This document shows positions 14,340 through 25,422 of a stretch of DNA of 64,000 nucleotides, one piece after another; the stretch's first letter is position 1, and the number at the start of each line of letters is the position of its first letter. The position numbers and the translations under genes are program-made. Origin of the DNA: Azorinus chamasolen (Eukaryota; Mollusca; Bivalvia; Cardiida; Solecurtidae). The stretch lies in contig OY755252.1 in NCBI GenBank assembly GCA_963576725.1, positions 25,364,655 through 25,428,654 of the forward strand, read 5' to 3'. Under the pieces are notes generated by a model. That model ran no database searches, was not told the DNA's origin, and saw nothing but the letters and a program-made list of their open reading frames with translations.

Positions 14340-16870
14340 CTTGTTATAACTTTATATAGCCTTGTACACATGGTACTACCTGTGATGGTTGTCCTCTTGT
14401 TATAACTTTATATAGCCTTGTACACATGGTACGACCTGTGATGGTTGTCCTCTTGCTATAACTCTATATAGCCTTGTACACATGGTACTACCTGTGATGG
14501 TTGTAATCTTGTTATAACTCTATATAGCCTTGTACACATGGTACTACCTGTGATGGTTGTCCTCTTGTGATAACTCTATATAGCCTTGTACACATGGTAC
14601 TACCTGTGATGGTTGTCCTCTTGTTATAACTTTATATAGCCTTGTACACATGGTACGACCTGTGATGGTTGTCCTCTTGTTATAACTCTATATAGCCTTG
14701 TACACATGGTACTACCTGTGATGGTTGTCCTCTTGTTATAACTCTATATAGCCTTGTACACATGGCACGACCTGTGATGGTTGTACTCTTGTTATAACTC
14801 TATATAGCATTGTACACATGGTACTACCTGTGATGGTTGTCCTCTTGTTATAACTATATATAGCCTTGTACACATGGTACTACCTGTGATGGTTGTCCTC
14901 TTGTTATAACTCTATATAGCCTTGTACACATGGTACTACCTGTGATGGTTGTCCTCTTGTTATAACTCTATATAACCTTGTACACATGATACTAACTGTG
15001 ATGGTTGTTCTCTTGTTATAACTCTATATAGCCTTGTACACATGGTACTACCTGAGATGGTTGTCCTCTTGTTATATCTCTATATAGCCTTGTACACTTG
15101 GTACTACCTGTGATGGTTGTCCTCTTGTTATAACTCTATATAGCCTTGTACACATGGTACTACCTGTGATGGTTGTCCTCTTGTTATAACTCTATATAGC
15201 CTTGTACACATGGTACTACCTGTGATGGTTGTCCTCTTGTTATAACTCTATATAGCCTTGTACACATGGTACTACCTGTGATGGTTGTCCTCTTGTTATA
15301 ACTTTATATAGCCTTGTACACTACCTGTGATGGTTGTCCTCTTGTTATAACCCTATATAGCCTTGTACACATGGTACTGCCTGTGATGGTTGTCCTCTTG
15401 TTATAGCTCTATATAGCCTTGTACACATGGTACTACCTGTGATGGTTGTCCTCTTGTTATAACTCTATATAGCCTTGCACACATGGTACTACCTGTGATG
15501 GTTGTCCTCTTGTTATAACTCTATATGGTATTGTACACATGGTACTACCTGTGATGGTTGCCCTCTTGTTATAACTTTATATAGCCTTGTACACATGGTA
15601 CTACTTGAGATGGTTGTCCTCTTGTTATAACTCTATATAGCCTTGTACACATGGTACTACCTGTGATGGTTGTCCTCTTGTTATAACTGTATATAGCCTT
15701 GTACACATGGTACTACCTGTGATGGTTGTCCTCTTGTTATAACTCTATATAGCCTTGTACACATGGTACTACCTGTGATGGTTGTCCTATTGTTATAACT
15801 TTATATAGCCTTGTACACATGGTACTACCTGTGATGGTTGTCCTCTTGTTATAACTTTATATAGCCTTGTACACATGGTACGACCTGTGATGGTTGTCCT
15901 CTTGCTATAACTCTATATAGCCTTGTACACATGGTACTACCTGTGATGGTTGTAATCTTGTTATAACTCTATATAGCCTTGTACACATGGTACTACCTGT
16001 GATGGTTGTCCTCTTGTGATAACTCTATATAGCCTTGTACACATGGTACTACCTGTGATGGTTGTCCTCTTGTTATAACTCTATATAGCCTTGTACACAT
16101 GGTACTACCTGTGATGGTTGTCCTATTGTTATAACTTTATATAGCCTTGTACACATGGTACTACCTGTGATGGTTGTCCTCTTGTTATAACTTTATATAG
16201 CCTTGTACACATGGTACGACCTGTGATGGTTGTCCTCTTGCTATAACTCTATATAGCCTTGTACACATGGTACTACCTGTGATGGTTGTAATCTTGTTAT
16301 AACTCTATATAGCCTTGTACACATGGTACTACCTGTGATGGTTGTCCTCTTGTGATAACTCTATATAGCCTTGTACACATGGTACTACCTGTGATGGTTG
16401 TCCTCTTGTTATAACTTTATATAGCCTTGTACACATGGTACGACCTGTGATGGTTGTCCTATTGTTATAACTTTATATAGCCTTGTACACATGGTACTAC
16501 CTGTGATGGTTGTCCTCTTGTTATAACTCTATATAGCCTTGTACACATGGCACGACCTGTGATGGTTGTACTCTTGTTATAACTCTATATAGCATTGTAC
16601 ACATGGTACTACCTGTGATGGTTGTCCTCTTGTTATAACTATATATAGCCTTGTACACATGGTACTACCTGTGATGGTTGTCCTCTTGTTATAACTCTAT
16701 ATAGCCTTGTACACATGGTACTACCTGTGATGGTTGTCCTCTTGTTATAACTCTATATAACATTGTACACATGATACTAACTGTGATGGTTGTTCTCTTG
16801 TTATAACTCTATATAGCCTTGTACACATGGTACTACCTGAGATGGTTGTCCTCTTGTTATATCTCTATAT
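14340..16870 (-). repeat. Segmental duplication inside the young 56-bp array
   Basis: Rare variants mark duplicated blocks. TCTTGCTATAACTC occurs at 14,451, 15,900 and 16,236. TGTTCTCTTG occurs at 15,006 and 16,791. The lag 14,451 to 16,236 and 15,006 to 16,791 is the same, 1,785 bp; 15,900 to 16,236 is 336 bp, six units. This fits unequal exchange of multi-unit blocks. Confidence 0.8.
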
Positions 16871-17352
16871 AGCCTTGTACACATGGTACTACCTGTGATG
16901 GTTGTCCTCTTGTTATAACTCTATATAGCCTTGTACACATGGTACTACCTGTGATGGTTGTCCTCTTGTTATAACTCTATATAGCCTTGTACACATGGTT
17001 TTACCTGTGATGGTTGTCCTCTTGTTATAACTCTATATAGCCTTGTACACATGGTACTACCTGTGATGGTTGTCCTCTTGTTATAACTTTATATAGCCTT
17101 GTACACATGGTACTACCTGTGATAGTTGTCCTCTTGTTATAGCTCTATATAGCATTGTACACATGGTACTACCTGTGATGGTTGTCCTCTTGTTATAACT
17201 CTATATAGCCTTGTACACATGGTACTACCTGTGATGGTTGTCCTCTTGTTATAACTTTATATAGCCTTGTACACATGGTACTACCTGCGATGGTTGTCCT
17301 CTTGTTATAACTCTATATAGCCTTGTACACATGATACGACCTGTGATGGTTT

Positions 17353-17529
17353 AGAAAAGGTAATATATGAGTAATGCAAGCCAACAATGAATAATTCAAG
17401 TACGTTTTAAGAAAATAGAATAAATCTAAATCGTTTACACATAAAAGGAAGAAACCGTTCTTAATTTAGTTACATATCGATGTCTAAATGTATAAATCAG
17501 TTTGTGCTTTAAGCAAGGGTGCATCAAGT
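17353..17529. other. Short unique spacer
   Basis: AT-rich non-repetitive sequence between the minisatellite and the next element. No gene or motif is recognised. Confidence 0.6.
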
Positions 17530-18865
17530 AGTAAACTAGAGGTTTGTTTTTGTCACAAAAACAGATGTCTCCCCCTCCCATCCTCTTTCCAATACACAAG
17601 TGTAATGTCTGTAACTCCAAACTTATCAGGGGTTAATTTTTACGTCATCAGGGGCAATAACTCAAACATTGTCATGGGGAAACAATTCAAAAGCCACAGG
17701 TATACAAAAACACATGTTTGTCAACATTCTTGTGAAGTTTGGTGATTCTAGTACTAGTGGTTTCAGAGATACATGTGACACAAAGTAAAGTTTCTCTTAT
17801 TTAAAGTCATCAGGGGCAGTAACTCCAAAGTTATGAGAGGGAGACAATTAAAATTCCCAGATGCACAACAACTCATGCTGGTGAACATTTCTGTGAAGTT
17901 TGGTGAATCTAGCCCTACTGGTTTCAGAGATACGTGCAGCACAAAGTTTCTCTAATTTTAAGTTATCATATCAGGGGCAGTAACTCAATAATTATCAGGG
18001 GGAGACAATTAAAAAAAACAGGTGCACAACAACTCAAACTGGTCAACATTCCTGTGAAGTTTGGTGACTCTAGCCCTAGTGGTTTTAAAGATATGCATGA
18101 CACAAAGTTTCTCTCAATTTTAAATATCAGGGACAATAACTCCAAAGTTGTCAAGGGGAGACAATTTAAAAATTCCAGGTGCATAAGAAGTCATGCTGGT
18201 GAACATTCCTGTCAAGTTTGGTGACTCTAGCCCTAGTGGTTTCAGAGATATGCATGACACTAAGTATAGTTTGTCTAATTTTAAGTCATCAGGGGGAGTA
18301 ACTCCAAAGTTAACAGGGGGAGACAATTCAAAAACTCATGAGCAAAACAACTCATGTAAGTGAACAATCCTGTGAAGTTTGGTGACTCTAGCCCTACTGG
18401 TTTCAGAGATACGCGCGACACAAAGTTTGTATAAATTTAAGTATTCATATCAGGGGCAATAACTCAAGAATTATCAGGGGAAGACAATTCAAAAACAATA
18501 GGTGCACAACAACTCATGCTGGTGAACATTCCTGTGAAGTTTGGTGACTCTAGTACTAGCGGTTTCATAGATACGCGCGACACAACGTTTTTCTAATTTT
18601 AAGTCATCAGGGGCAATAACTCCAAAGTGATCAGGGGGAGACAATTCAAAAAACTCAGGTGCACAACAACTCATGCTGGTGAACATTCCTGTGAAGTTTG
18701 GTGACTCTAGCCCAACTGGTTTCAGAGATACGCGCGACACAAGTTTGTGACGGACAGACAGACAGACAGACGGACGGACGGACAGACGGACGGACAGACA
18801 GACAACTCTGGCAAAAACAATATATCTACCCAAAATGGGGAAGACATAATAAGTAATACAACGAG
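17530..18865 (+). mobile_element. Pearl-like non-autonomous element 1
   Basis: The left end has a hairpin (GTTTTTGTCACAAAAAC) followed by AGATGTCTCCCCC. Seven ~160-bp core repeats follow, marked by GGGGGAGACAATTCAAAA near 17,669, 17,842, 18,002, 18,155, 18,320, 18,480 and 18,640. Then comes a GACA/GACG microsatellite (about 18,745-18,802), and the right end is TGGGGAAGACATAATAA. The ends form a short inverted repeat (ATGTCTCCCC/GGGGAGACAT). This plan of short inverted ends, ~160-bp core repeats and a tetranucleotide tract matches bivalve pearl elements, later linked to Helentrons. No protein is encoded. Related copies lie at 35,970-36,400 and 49,040-50,190. Confidence 0.75.
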
Positions 18866-20160
18866 CTGTTTTTCGACTAATTAGTACCTTCAGCACAAAA
18901 GAGATAACATTAAAATGTGGGCGGTAACGATATGAGAAGGGGGCGGTTCCAAAAATACCTGTGATAGTTGACCTCGTGTGATGGTTGACATCTAGCCTTT
19001 TCGGAGGCTGTGCGGCAGTATGTATAGACGATTCCAGAAATATTTTTTTACCTGATTATCTCCCCTTACTACTCTCCCCGTCCGTCATTACTGGACTGAA
19101 CATATTTGGCAGATTTACCTCATCTCCGAAGGATTCATAACTATTTTAACTGCATACGATAAAAAATTCGTATATAAACGGAGCGGGGGAAAGCAGTCTC
19201 TAGCTGTTGGATGTGTTAACAGCCAGAACAAAATACGATCGGGAAAATTCATGTTGTTAACTACCCAAAATTGAACAAAAAGAACATAAAGAATGACCCT
19301 GTTTGATGCCGTTCAAGCTACATTACATGCCGGCGATGGCAGTAAAACGAAGAGTCTGGTTAAAAGCCTTGAATTGAAAAGACTTCAGTCCATCTTCACG
19401 AACTGTCGTAATTTATTAAGTTACATGTATAGTTTTTAGTCTGTCGTTGTTTTGAAAGTTTTCTCCCTAAATCCGATCGAATGTGTTTTACAGGGTCAGG
19501 CATATTTGGGCCGATGCGTTTTGGAAAGACGGCAACGAAATGTATTAAATATATACATTCTTAGCTGAATTCGTTTCCTACAGAAAAGTGGTTACTGGTT
19601 GGTTGTCAACCTTTCCCTGATGAATATATATGTCAGAAAATATGACACAATTATTATTTATTAGCAGATTTTTTGAGAATGGTGTAGTTACACAAGACTT
19701 TTGTAGAGTAAGATCTGTAAAAAGTTTCATAAGCAAACAGACTGGGTCCTGATCTTTTGGCTCCAACAGGCGCCTTCAGATCTGGACCTTCTCTGTTTGC
19801 AAAGGGCGTTAACACTGTATATGGTAATGGGATAAGCAAACAGAGCAGACCACCTGATCAAACAGCTTAAATTTGAGCAATCTGATCCGAGTATTGTCTG
19901 TTTGCAAATGCGTTTATATAGGGTTAAGCTAGGGTTTTAACACATTCCCTCATATAAACGTGTTCACGCATTTGCAAACAGAGCAGACCCAGAGCTGACG
20001 TCTCAAGTAGGATCATCCCAACTGATCAGGGTCTGCCCTGCACAGGTTTCTAGAATGGCTACAATGTACCACCATCCATATTTCATTATAACTTATGTTT
20101 TATGAATATTCAGTAAGTATTGAAATTTTGAATAAAAAAAGAACAGGGAAAGGGTTAAAC
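18866..20160. other. Non-coding region with dispersed repeats
   Basis: No exon is recognised. From about 19,740 to 20,060 there are several copies, in both orientations, of a dispersed motif containing TTTGCAAACAGAGCAGACC. The same motif recurs near 28,905, 45,580 and 55,455, so it is an interspersed repeat and not locus-specific. Confidence 0.6.
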
Positions 20161-20162
20161 AA

Positions 20163-22127
20163 ACAAGAGATGTTTGTAAAACATGTATACCCCCCAGACC
20201 CCCTGACCTTTGATCTAGTGACCTCAACTATAGAGGTCATCTAGTGGTCATGACTAATCACCACAGCAACTTTGAAGATCCTAAGCCAAACCACTGATCA
20301 TTTATTGATCTGAAAACATTTCACAAGTTAAGGTCATGGTGACCTTGACCTTTGACTTAATGACCTCAACAACTATAGGGGTCGTCTAGTGGTCATGACC
20401 AACTACCACAGCAAGTTTTAAGATCCCGAACCAAACCATTGAGCAGTTATTAATTGGAAACCATTTCATCAGTTAAGCTCACGATGACCATGATCTTTGA
20501 TCTAGTGACCTCAAAAGCAATAGGGGTCATCTAGTGGTCATGACCAACCACCACAGCAAGTTTGAAGATCCTAAGCCAAACCCTTGAGCAGTTATTGATC
20601 GTTAACCATTTCACCAGTTAAGGTCATGGTGACCTTGACCTTTAACCTAGTGACCTCAAAAACAACAGGCCTCATCTAGTTGTCAGATCCTAAGCCAAAT
20701 CCTTGAGCAGTTATTGATAAGAAACCATTTTACCCGTTAAGGTCATGGTGACCTTGACCTTTGATCTAGTGACCTCAAAAACAATAGGGGTCATCCAGTG
20801 GTCATGACCAACTACTGCAGCAAGTTTGAAGATTCTAAACCAAACCCTTGAGCAGTTATTGATCGGAAACCATTAAACCATTTAAGGCCATGGTGACCTT
20901 GACCTTTGACCTAGTGACCTCAAAAACAATAGGGGTCATCTAGTGGTCATGACCAACCACCACAGCAAGTTTGAAGATCCTAAGCCAAACCCTTGAGCAG
21001 TTATTGATCGGAAACCATTAAACCAGTTAAGGTCATGGTGACCTTGACCTTTGACCTAGTGACCTCAAAAACAACAGGGCTCATCTAGTGGTCATGACCA
21101 GCCACCACAGCAAGTTTGAAGATCCTAAGCCAAACCCTTGAGCAGTTATTTACCGGAAATGATTTCACCAGTTAAGGTCATGGTGACCTTGACCTTTGAC
21201 CTAGTGACCTCAAAAACAACAGGGCTCATCTAGTTGTCATGACAAACCACCTAAGCAAATTTGAAGATCCTAAGCCAAACCCTTGAGCAGTTATTGATCA
21301 GAAACCATTTTATCAGTTAAGGTCATGGTGACCTTGACCTTTGACCTAGTGACCTAAAAAACAATAGGGGTCATCCAGTGGTCATGACAAACTACCACAG
21401 CAAGTTTGAAGATTCTAAGCCAAACCCTTGAGCAGTTATTGATCGGAAACCATTAAACCAGTTAAGGTCATGGTGACCTTGACCTTTGACCTAGTGACCT
21501 CAAAAACAATAGGGGTCATCTAGTGGTCATGACCAACCACCACAGCAAATTTGAAGATCCTAAGCCAAACCCTTGAGCAGTTATTGATCACAAACCATTT
21601 TATCAGTTAAGGTCATGGTGACCTTGACCTTTGACCTAGTGAGCTAAAAAACAATAGGGGTCATCCAGTGGTCATGACCAACTACCACAGCAAGTTTGAA
21701 GATTCTTAGCCCAACCCTTGAGCAGTTATTGATCGGAAACCATTTAACCAGTTTAGGTCATGGTGACCTTGACCTTTGACCTAGTGACCTCAAAAACAAT
21801 AGGGGTCATCTAGTGGTCATGACCAACCACCACAGCAAGTTTGAAGATCCCAAGCCAAACCCTTGAGCAGTTATTGATCGGAAACTATTTCACCATTTTA
21901 GGTCATTGTGACCTTGACCTTTGACCTATTGACCTCAAAAAACAATAGGGGTCATCTACTTGTCATGACCAACCACCACAGCAAGTTTGAAGATTCTATG
22001 CCAAGTCGTTTATTAGTTATCATTCGGAAACCATCGATCTACCGACCGACCGACCGACAGACCGACCGACCGACCGACATGTGCAAAGCAATATACCCCC
22101 ATTTTTTCAAAAGGGGGGTATAATAAG
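20163..22127 (+). mobile_element. Pearl-like element 2, 145-bp core repeats
   Basis: Left end GTATACCCCCC; twelve core units; a CGAC microsatellite at about 22,035-22,078; right end GGGGGGTATAATAA preceded by TATACCCCC, giving an inverted terminal motif. The motif AGGTCATGGTGACC (or its variant) starts at 20,331, 20,476, 20,621, 20,740, 20,885, 21,030, 21,175, 21,320, 21,465, 21,610, 21,755 and 21,900. Spacing is exactly 145 bp except one step of 119 bp, a 26-bp deletion. Same layout as element 1 but with unrelated core sequence. Non-coding. Confidence 0.8.
20331..21930 (+). promoter_or_regulatory. Clustered nuclear-receptor half-sites
   Basis: Ten of the twelve 145-bp units carry a perfect inverted repeat AGGTCAnnnTGACCT, the consensus oestrogen-response element. 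It is directly followed by TGACCTTGACC (ERR/SF-1-type extended half-site). In the eight units from 20,885 onward TGACCTTTGACCT follows, a perfect DR1 site for RXR, HNF4 or COUP-TF type receptors. The motifs are seen directly; any binding or regulatory effect is inference. Confidence 0.55.
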
Positions 22128-22411
22128 CATATTTTATAAATTGTATAACTATGAAAACTTTCTTTTTATTCTGTTGCGTTGTGATGATTAAACCTTTGAA
22201 TGCTGAAATTTTAAAATGAAATGGCCCATCATTGTTTAACTGTATATTGCATGACTCATTATATAAGACTTAAAGTTGCTCGATGATTTTGAATACTAAA
22301 CAGTGAAGACCCAGATCAGAGGGTTGCTTTTTTGGGTCTACACTGTTTTTAAATGTCAGTATACTTTTCTTTCCCGCATACAAACAATTTGTTTTGAATA
22401 CATGAAAATAA
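22128..22411. other. Sequence 5' of the Naiad frame
   Basis: AT-rich sequence that may contain the 5' end of the retroelement, but no boundary can be fixed. It contains an imperfect hairpin of 13-base arms (CAGTGAAGACCCA with TGGGTCTACACTG, 22,302-22,345). In the Naiad frame a TGA (22,403-22,405) and a TAA (22,409-22,411) lie just before the recognisable protein. Confidence 0.5.
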
Positions 22412-25360
22412 TTTGTGTTAGACAGTTTGAAACAATATTATAACATATTATATCCAATAATTACTAAGTGCAATAGTAAGAGGTGTATGTGTTGCAATTT
22501 CATTTCTACTAGATCAACAATTAAATCTCTTGTTAATGGTAGAGTGTTTAGTGTGAAGATTAATTCTGATTTAGACTGAAACTCATCTAATATTATATAT
22601 GTTCTTACATGAAATGCGCCACGTTGTGGCATTCAATATGTAGGTCAGACATGACGTTCTTTAAAAACTAGGTTTCGTGAACACAGTTACCATTGCCGGA
22701 TCAAAAAAGTACGCAATTTTCTTTACCAGCATTTTCGTCATACAGGACATTCTTTCAAATATGTTTCGGTTCAACCAGTAGAACAAATTTATTATGATTC
22801 TAAAACTACTGGTAGTTTAAAATCTAAAGCTCGTTTTATCACAGAGCTAGACTGGATAAAGAAATTACAAACACCTTTTCCTTTAGGCCTTAATGATAAC
22901 ATTTTCCAAAGCGGCAACATTTCTAAAGATCCAAGTATCGATATTTTCTCTATATTTTCTATTCGAAAACGTAAAAGTAGATCACATGGCAGACGTAGAA
23001 ATGGTAATATTAAGCGTAAATTACGTCGTAATATGTCTATTCATGATTTACATACTATTCTAAAACAAACTGGTAAACATTCTATGTTATCTTGTTTATC
23101 GTCTTTACCCTTTTCCTGTCTTAAGTCAATAGACGAAGAGGCTGATAAAATCTATATGCGTACAGATCCGTTAATTAATACTGCCTTACTTATACAAAGT
23201 TACACACAGCATGTTCTTCGTCCACGTATTGATAAAGAATCTGAACATAAAAGAAATTTTCTGAAACTTCAGTTCCTAAATAAAGGTATCGATTTTATTG
23301 ATATTCAAAGTATATTTCGTGATAAGAATGTAATCGATGCTATTCCCAAATATTTCATCAACTCTGAATCACCTATCATCTGTTATAAATATAATAAACC
23401 TATTAGAAATGTTATTTTGAACTACAATAAAATTGTCTCTGACTTAAATATTGATGTTAATACCCCTATTTCTTGAGATTGTAGCATTTCTAGCTTTTGC
23501 TATAAACCAGTTGGTCATGTCATTACTGGTAATTTTGATATCATTAAGGATAAACGTCTCAGGAACCTCCTAACTAAAGGACCTAAATATAGATTACCTT
23601 CCCTTATTGATTTTGACGCTTGTCGAACTCATATTGCGGAAGCTATTCAAGAATTCTGCATCAAATGGTGTCGACGAGAACATGCTGATGTTAATGCCCT
23701 TTCGGATTGGAAGAAATGTATTTTCGATATTATTGATACACGAATAACTTTTTACAAATCAAATAACCATCTTTTACCACCTCGACCTAGAGTTACATTT
23801 CGCTACTTGAAGAAAAGCATTTCTAATTTTCATTCAGATTATGTTCTTGTTCCTGCTGACAAGGCATCAAACAATGTAATCATTATTTGAAGATTGTATT
23901 ATGTTGATGTTTTAAAGAAGGAGCTAACTGATTCAAAAACTTATATAACAGTTCAAACATCTGAAAAAGATATAGTCTCGGAACATGTAAAAATGTGCAA
24001 TGATTTTAAGTCTGGTCCTAACATAAAACAACATAAACTTTCTACTTTGTACTGGATTCCGAAACTACATAAAAACCCTTATAAGTCGCGTTTTATTGCC
24101 AACTCTAGCTGTTGTACCACTACTAAATTATCTATACTTTTGACGTCCTGTCTTACTACGATCAAAGAACATGTTAAACGCTACTGTGATAAAATATATG
24201 AAAATTCTGGTATTAATGTTTTTTGGTCCATAAAAAATTCAAATGATGTTTTAACAAAACTTGAAAATGAACAGTATAACATTTCTTTACTGAGCTCTTA
24301 TGATTTCTCTACACTCTATACTACTCTACCTCACCATCTTATAAAGGATAGACTTATTAAATTAATAGAAAAAACCTTTGCCAGAGAAAACAAAATGTTC
24401 ATTGCTTGTAATGTTCAACGTTCATTCTTTTCGAATTCAGAAGTTGAACATTACACAATGTGGACTTGCCTTGATGTTTGTAGATCTCTTACCTTTCTTT
24501 TAGATAATATATTTGTGCGTTATGGAGATACCATATATCGTCAAGATGTTGGTATACCCATGGGTACAAATTGTGCCCCTCTTGTTGCAGATTTGTTTTT
24601 GTATTGCTACGAGAGGGATTTTATGCTTAGCTTAAAACCTGATACACAGACCGATATTGTTAATGCTTTTAATAAAACTTCAAGGTATTTAGACGATATT
24701 TTGAATTTAGATAATCCTTATTTTGATACTATGGTTTCTTCAATCTACCCAAAAGAACTGTCTTTAAACAAAGCTAATCAATCTGACATTAATGCTTCAT
24801 TTTTAGATTTGAATCTTTCAATTACAAATGATAAAGTTTCGTCCAAAGTATACGATAAAAGAGAAGATTTTAATTTTAAAATTGTTAATTATCCTTTTCT
24901 AGATGGGGATGTGCCACGTTCTACATCTTATGGTGTTTATATTTCTCAACTTATTAGGTTTGCCCGAGCCTGTTCTTTGCTTGAAGATTTTAACAGACGT
25001 AATTTAGTTATAACTGATAAACTTCTTAAGCAAGGTTACAGATATCACAAACTTCGGAAAACCTTTTCTAAATTTTATTATCGAAATTTACCTCTCATTA
25101 GTAAATATAATTGCAATCTACGGACGTTACTGCGACAAGGCATTTCTCAACCAGAATTTTATGGGGATGTTATCTACAAACTTAGGAAAATTCGGGGTCA
25201 TATCCATTTTCATGATTTGTTTATAAAACGCATTAAAACATTTAAAAAGAAAGGTTATGATCCTATTATATTGCAACACACTGCATGTTTGGTTATCGAC
25301 CCTTTTACAGTCGGTAGCTACGCTTCCCTCTTTGCTTGCGCGATGACAGGCCGAGGGTAG
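22412..25360 (+). CDS. Naiad-type Penelope-like element protein: N-terminal GIY-YIG endonuclease + reverse transcriptase, selenoprotein
   Basis: Single frame of 982 codons broken only by TGA at 22,577, 22,610, 22,652, 23,474 and 23,888 (residues 56, 67, 81, 355, 493); it ends at TAG. There is no internal TAA or TAG. Order: CxxC-like segment (KRCMCCNF), GIY-YIG nuclease (NIIYVLT, CGIQYVGQT, LKTRFREH; residues about 60-115), basic linker, a CxC-type motif read as TGA-Asp-Cys, then reverse transcriptase with SSYDFSTLYTTLPH (Asp 631), GIPMGTNCAP and RYLDDIL (759-762). A nuclease placed before the RT defines the Naiad/Chlamys class of Penelope-like elements; clam Naiads with several selenocysteines are known. 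The TGAs sit where relatives have Cys (after VLT, in CxC, after NVIII) or a variable residue. The start is not fixed; the N terminus may be truncated. It copies itself by target-primed reverse transcription (family knowledge). Confidence 0.85.
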
Positions 25361-25422
25361 TACTCTATGATGGTATACTCTTAAACTTGGATACAGGAGG
25401 AGCTTACCAGACTCATGTATTA
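25358..25422 (+). promoter_or_regulatory. SECIS-like element in the Naiad 3' UTR
   Basis: Starts at the TAG stop. Helix I TAGTAC (25,358-25,363) pairs with GTATTA (25,417-25,422). A 4/4 internal loop follows. The non-Watson-Crick quartet is TGAT (25,368-25,371) with AGAC (25,409-25,412). Helix II is GGTA with TACC, a 2/2 internal loop, then CTCTT with AGGAG. The apical loop begins with AAA (25,383). The distance from quartet to AA is 11 nt, as in known eukaryotic SECIS elements. It would direct UGA decoding as selenocysteine. The fold was derived by hand; support comes from a covarying copy at 37,431-37,494. Confidence 0.75.

Larger units (their letters stand above)
7568..17352 (-). repeat. 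56-bp minisatellite array, inverted right arm
   Basis: Reverse complement of the left-arm unit (landmarks TGATGGTTGTCCTCT, TATAACCCTATATAGCC, TTGTACACATGGTACTACC), about 175 copies. From 7,568 to about 11,750 the units are diverged. From about 11,750 to 17,352 they are nearly identical and form a separate subfamily (TTGTTATAACTCTATATAGCC). Some units are shortened by loss of the CATGGTA part (for example near 12,270 and 13,210). The array ends abruptly at 17,352 in unique sequence. Confidence 0.95.

Noticed and set aside
1..17352. CRISPR-like array
   Set aside because: Units are contiguous 56-bp tandem repeats with no unique spacers, in a eukaryotic context.
18489..18896. 135-codon frame on the minus strand over pearl-like element 1
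   Set aside because: It follows the core repeat and the GACA microsatellite (VCLSVRLSVRPSV); similar frames occur in each copy.
22412..25360. TGA codons read as ordinary inactivating stops
   Set aside because: Five TGA and no TAA or TAG, no frameshifts, conserved positions in other copies and a covarying SECIS make chance decay unlikely.
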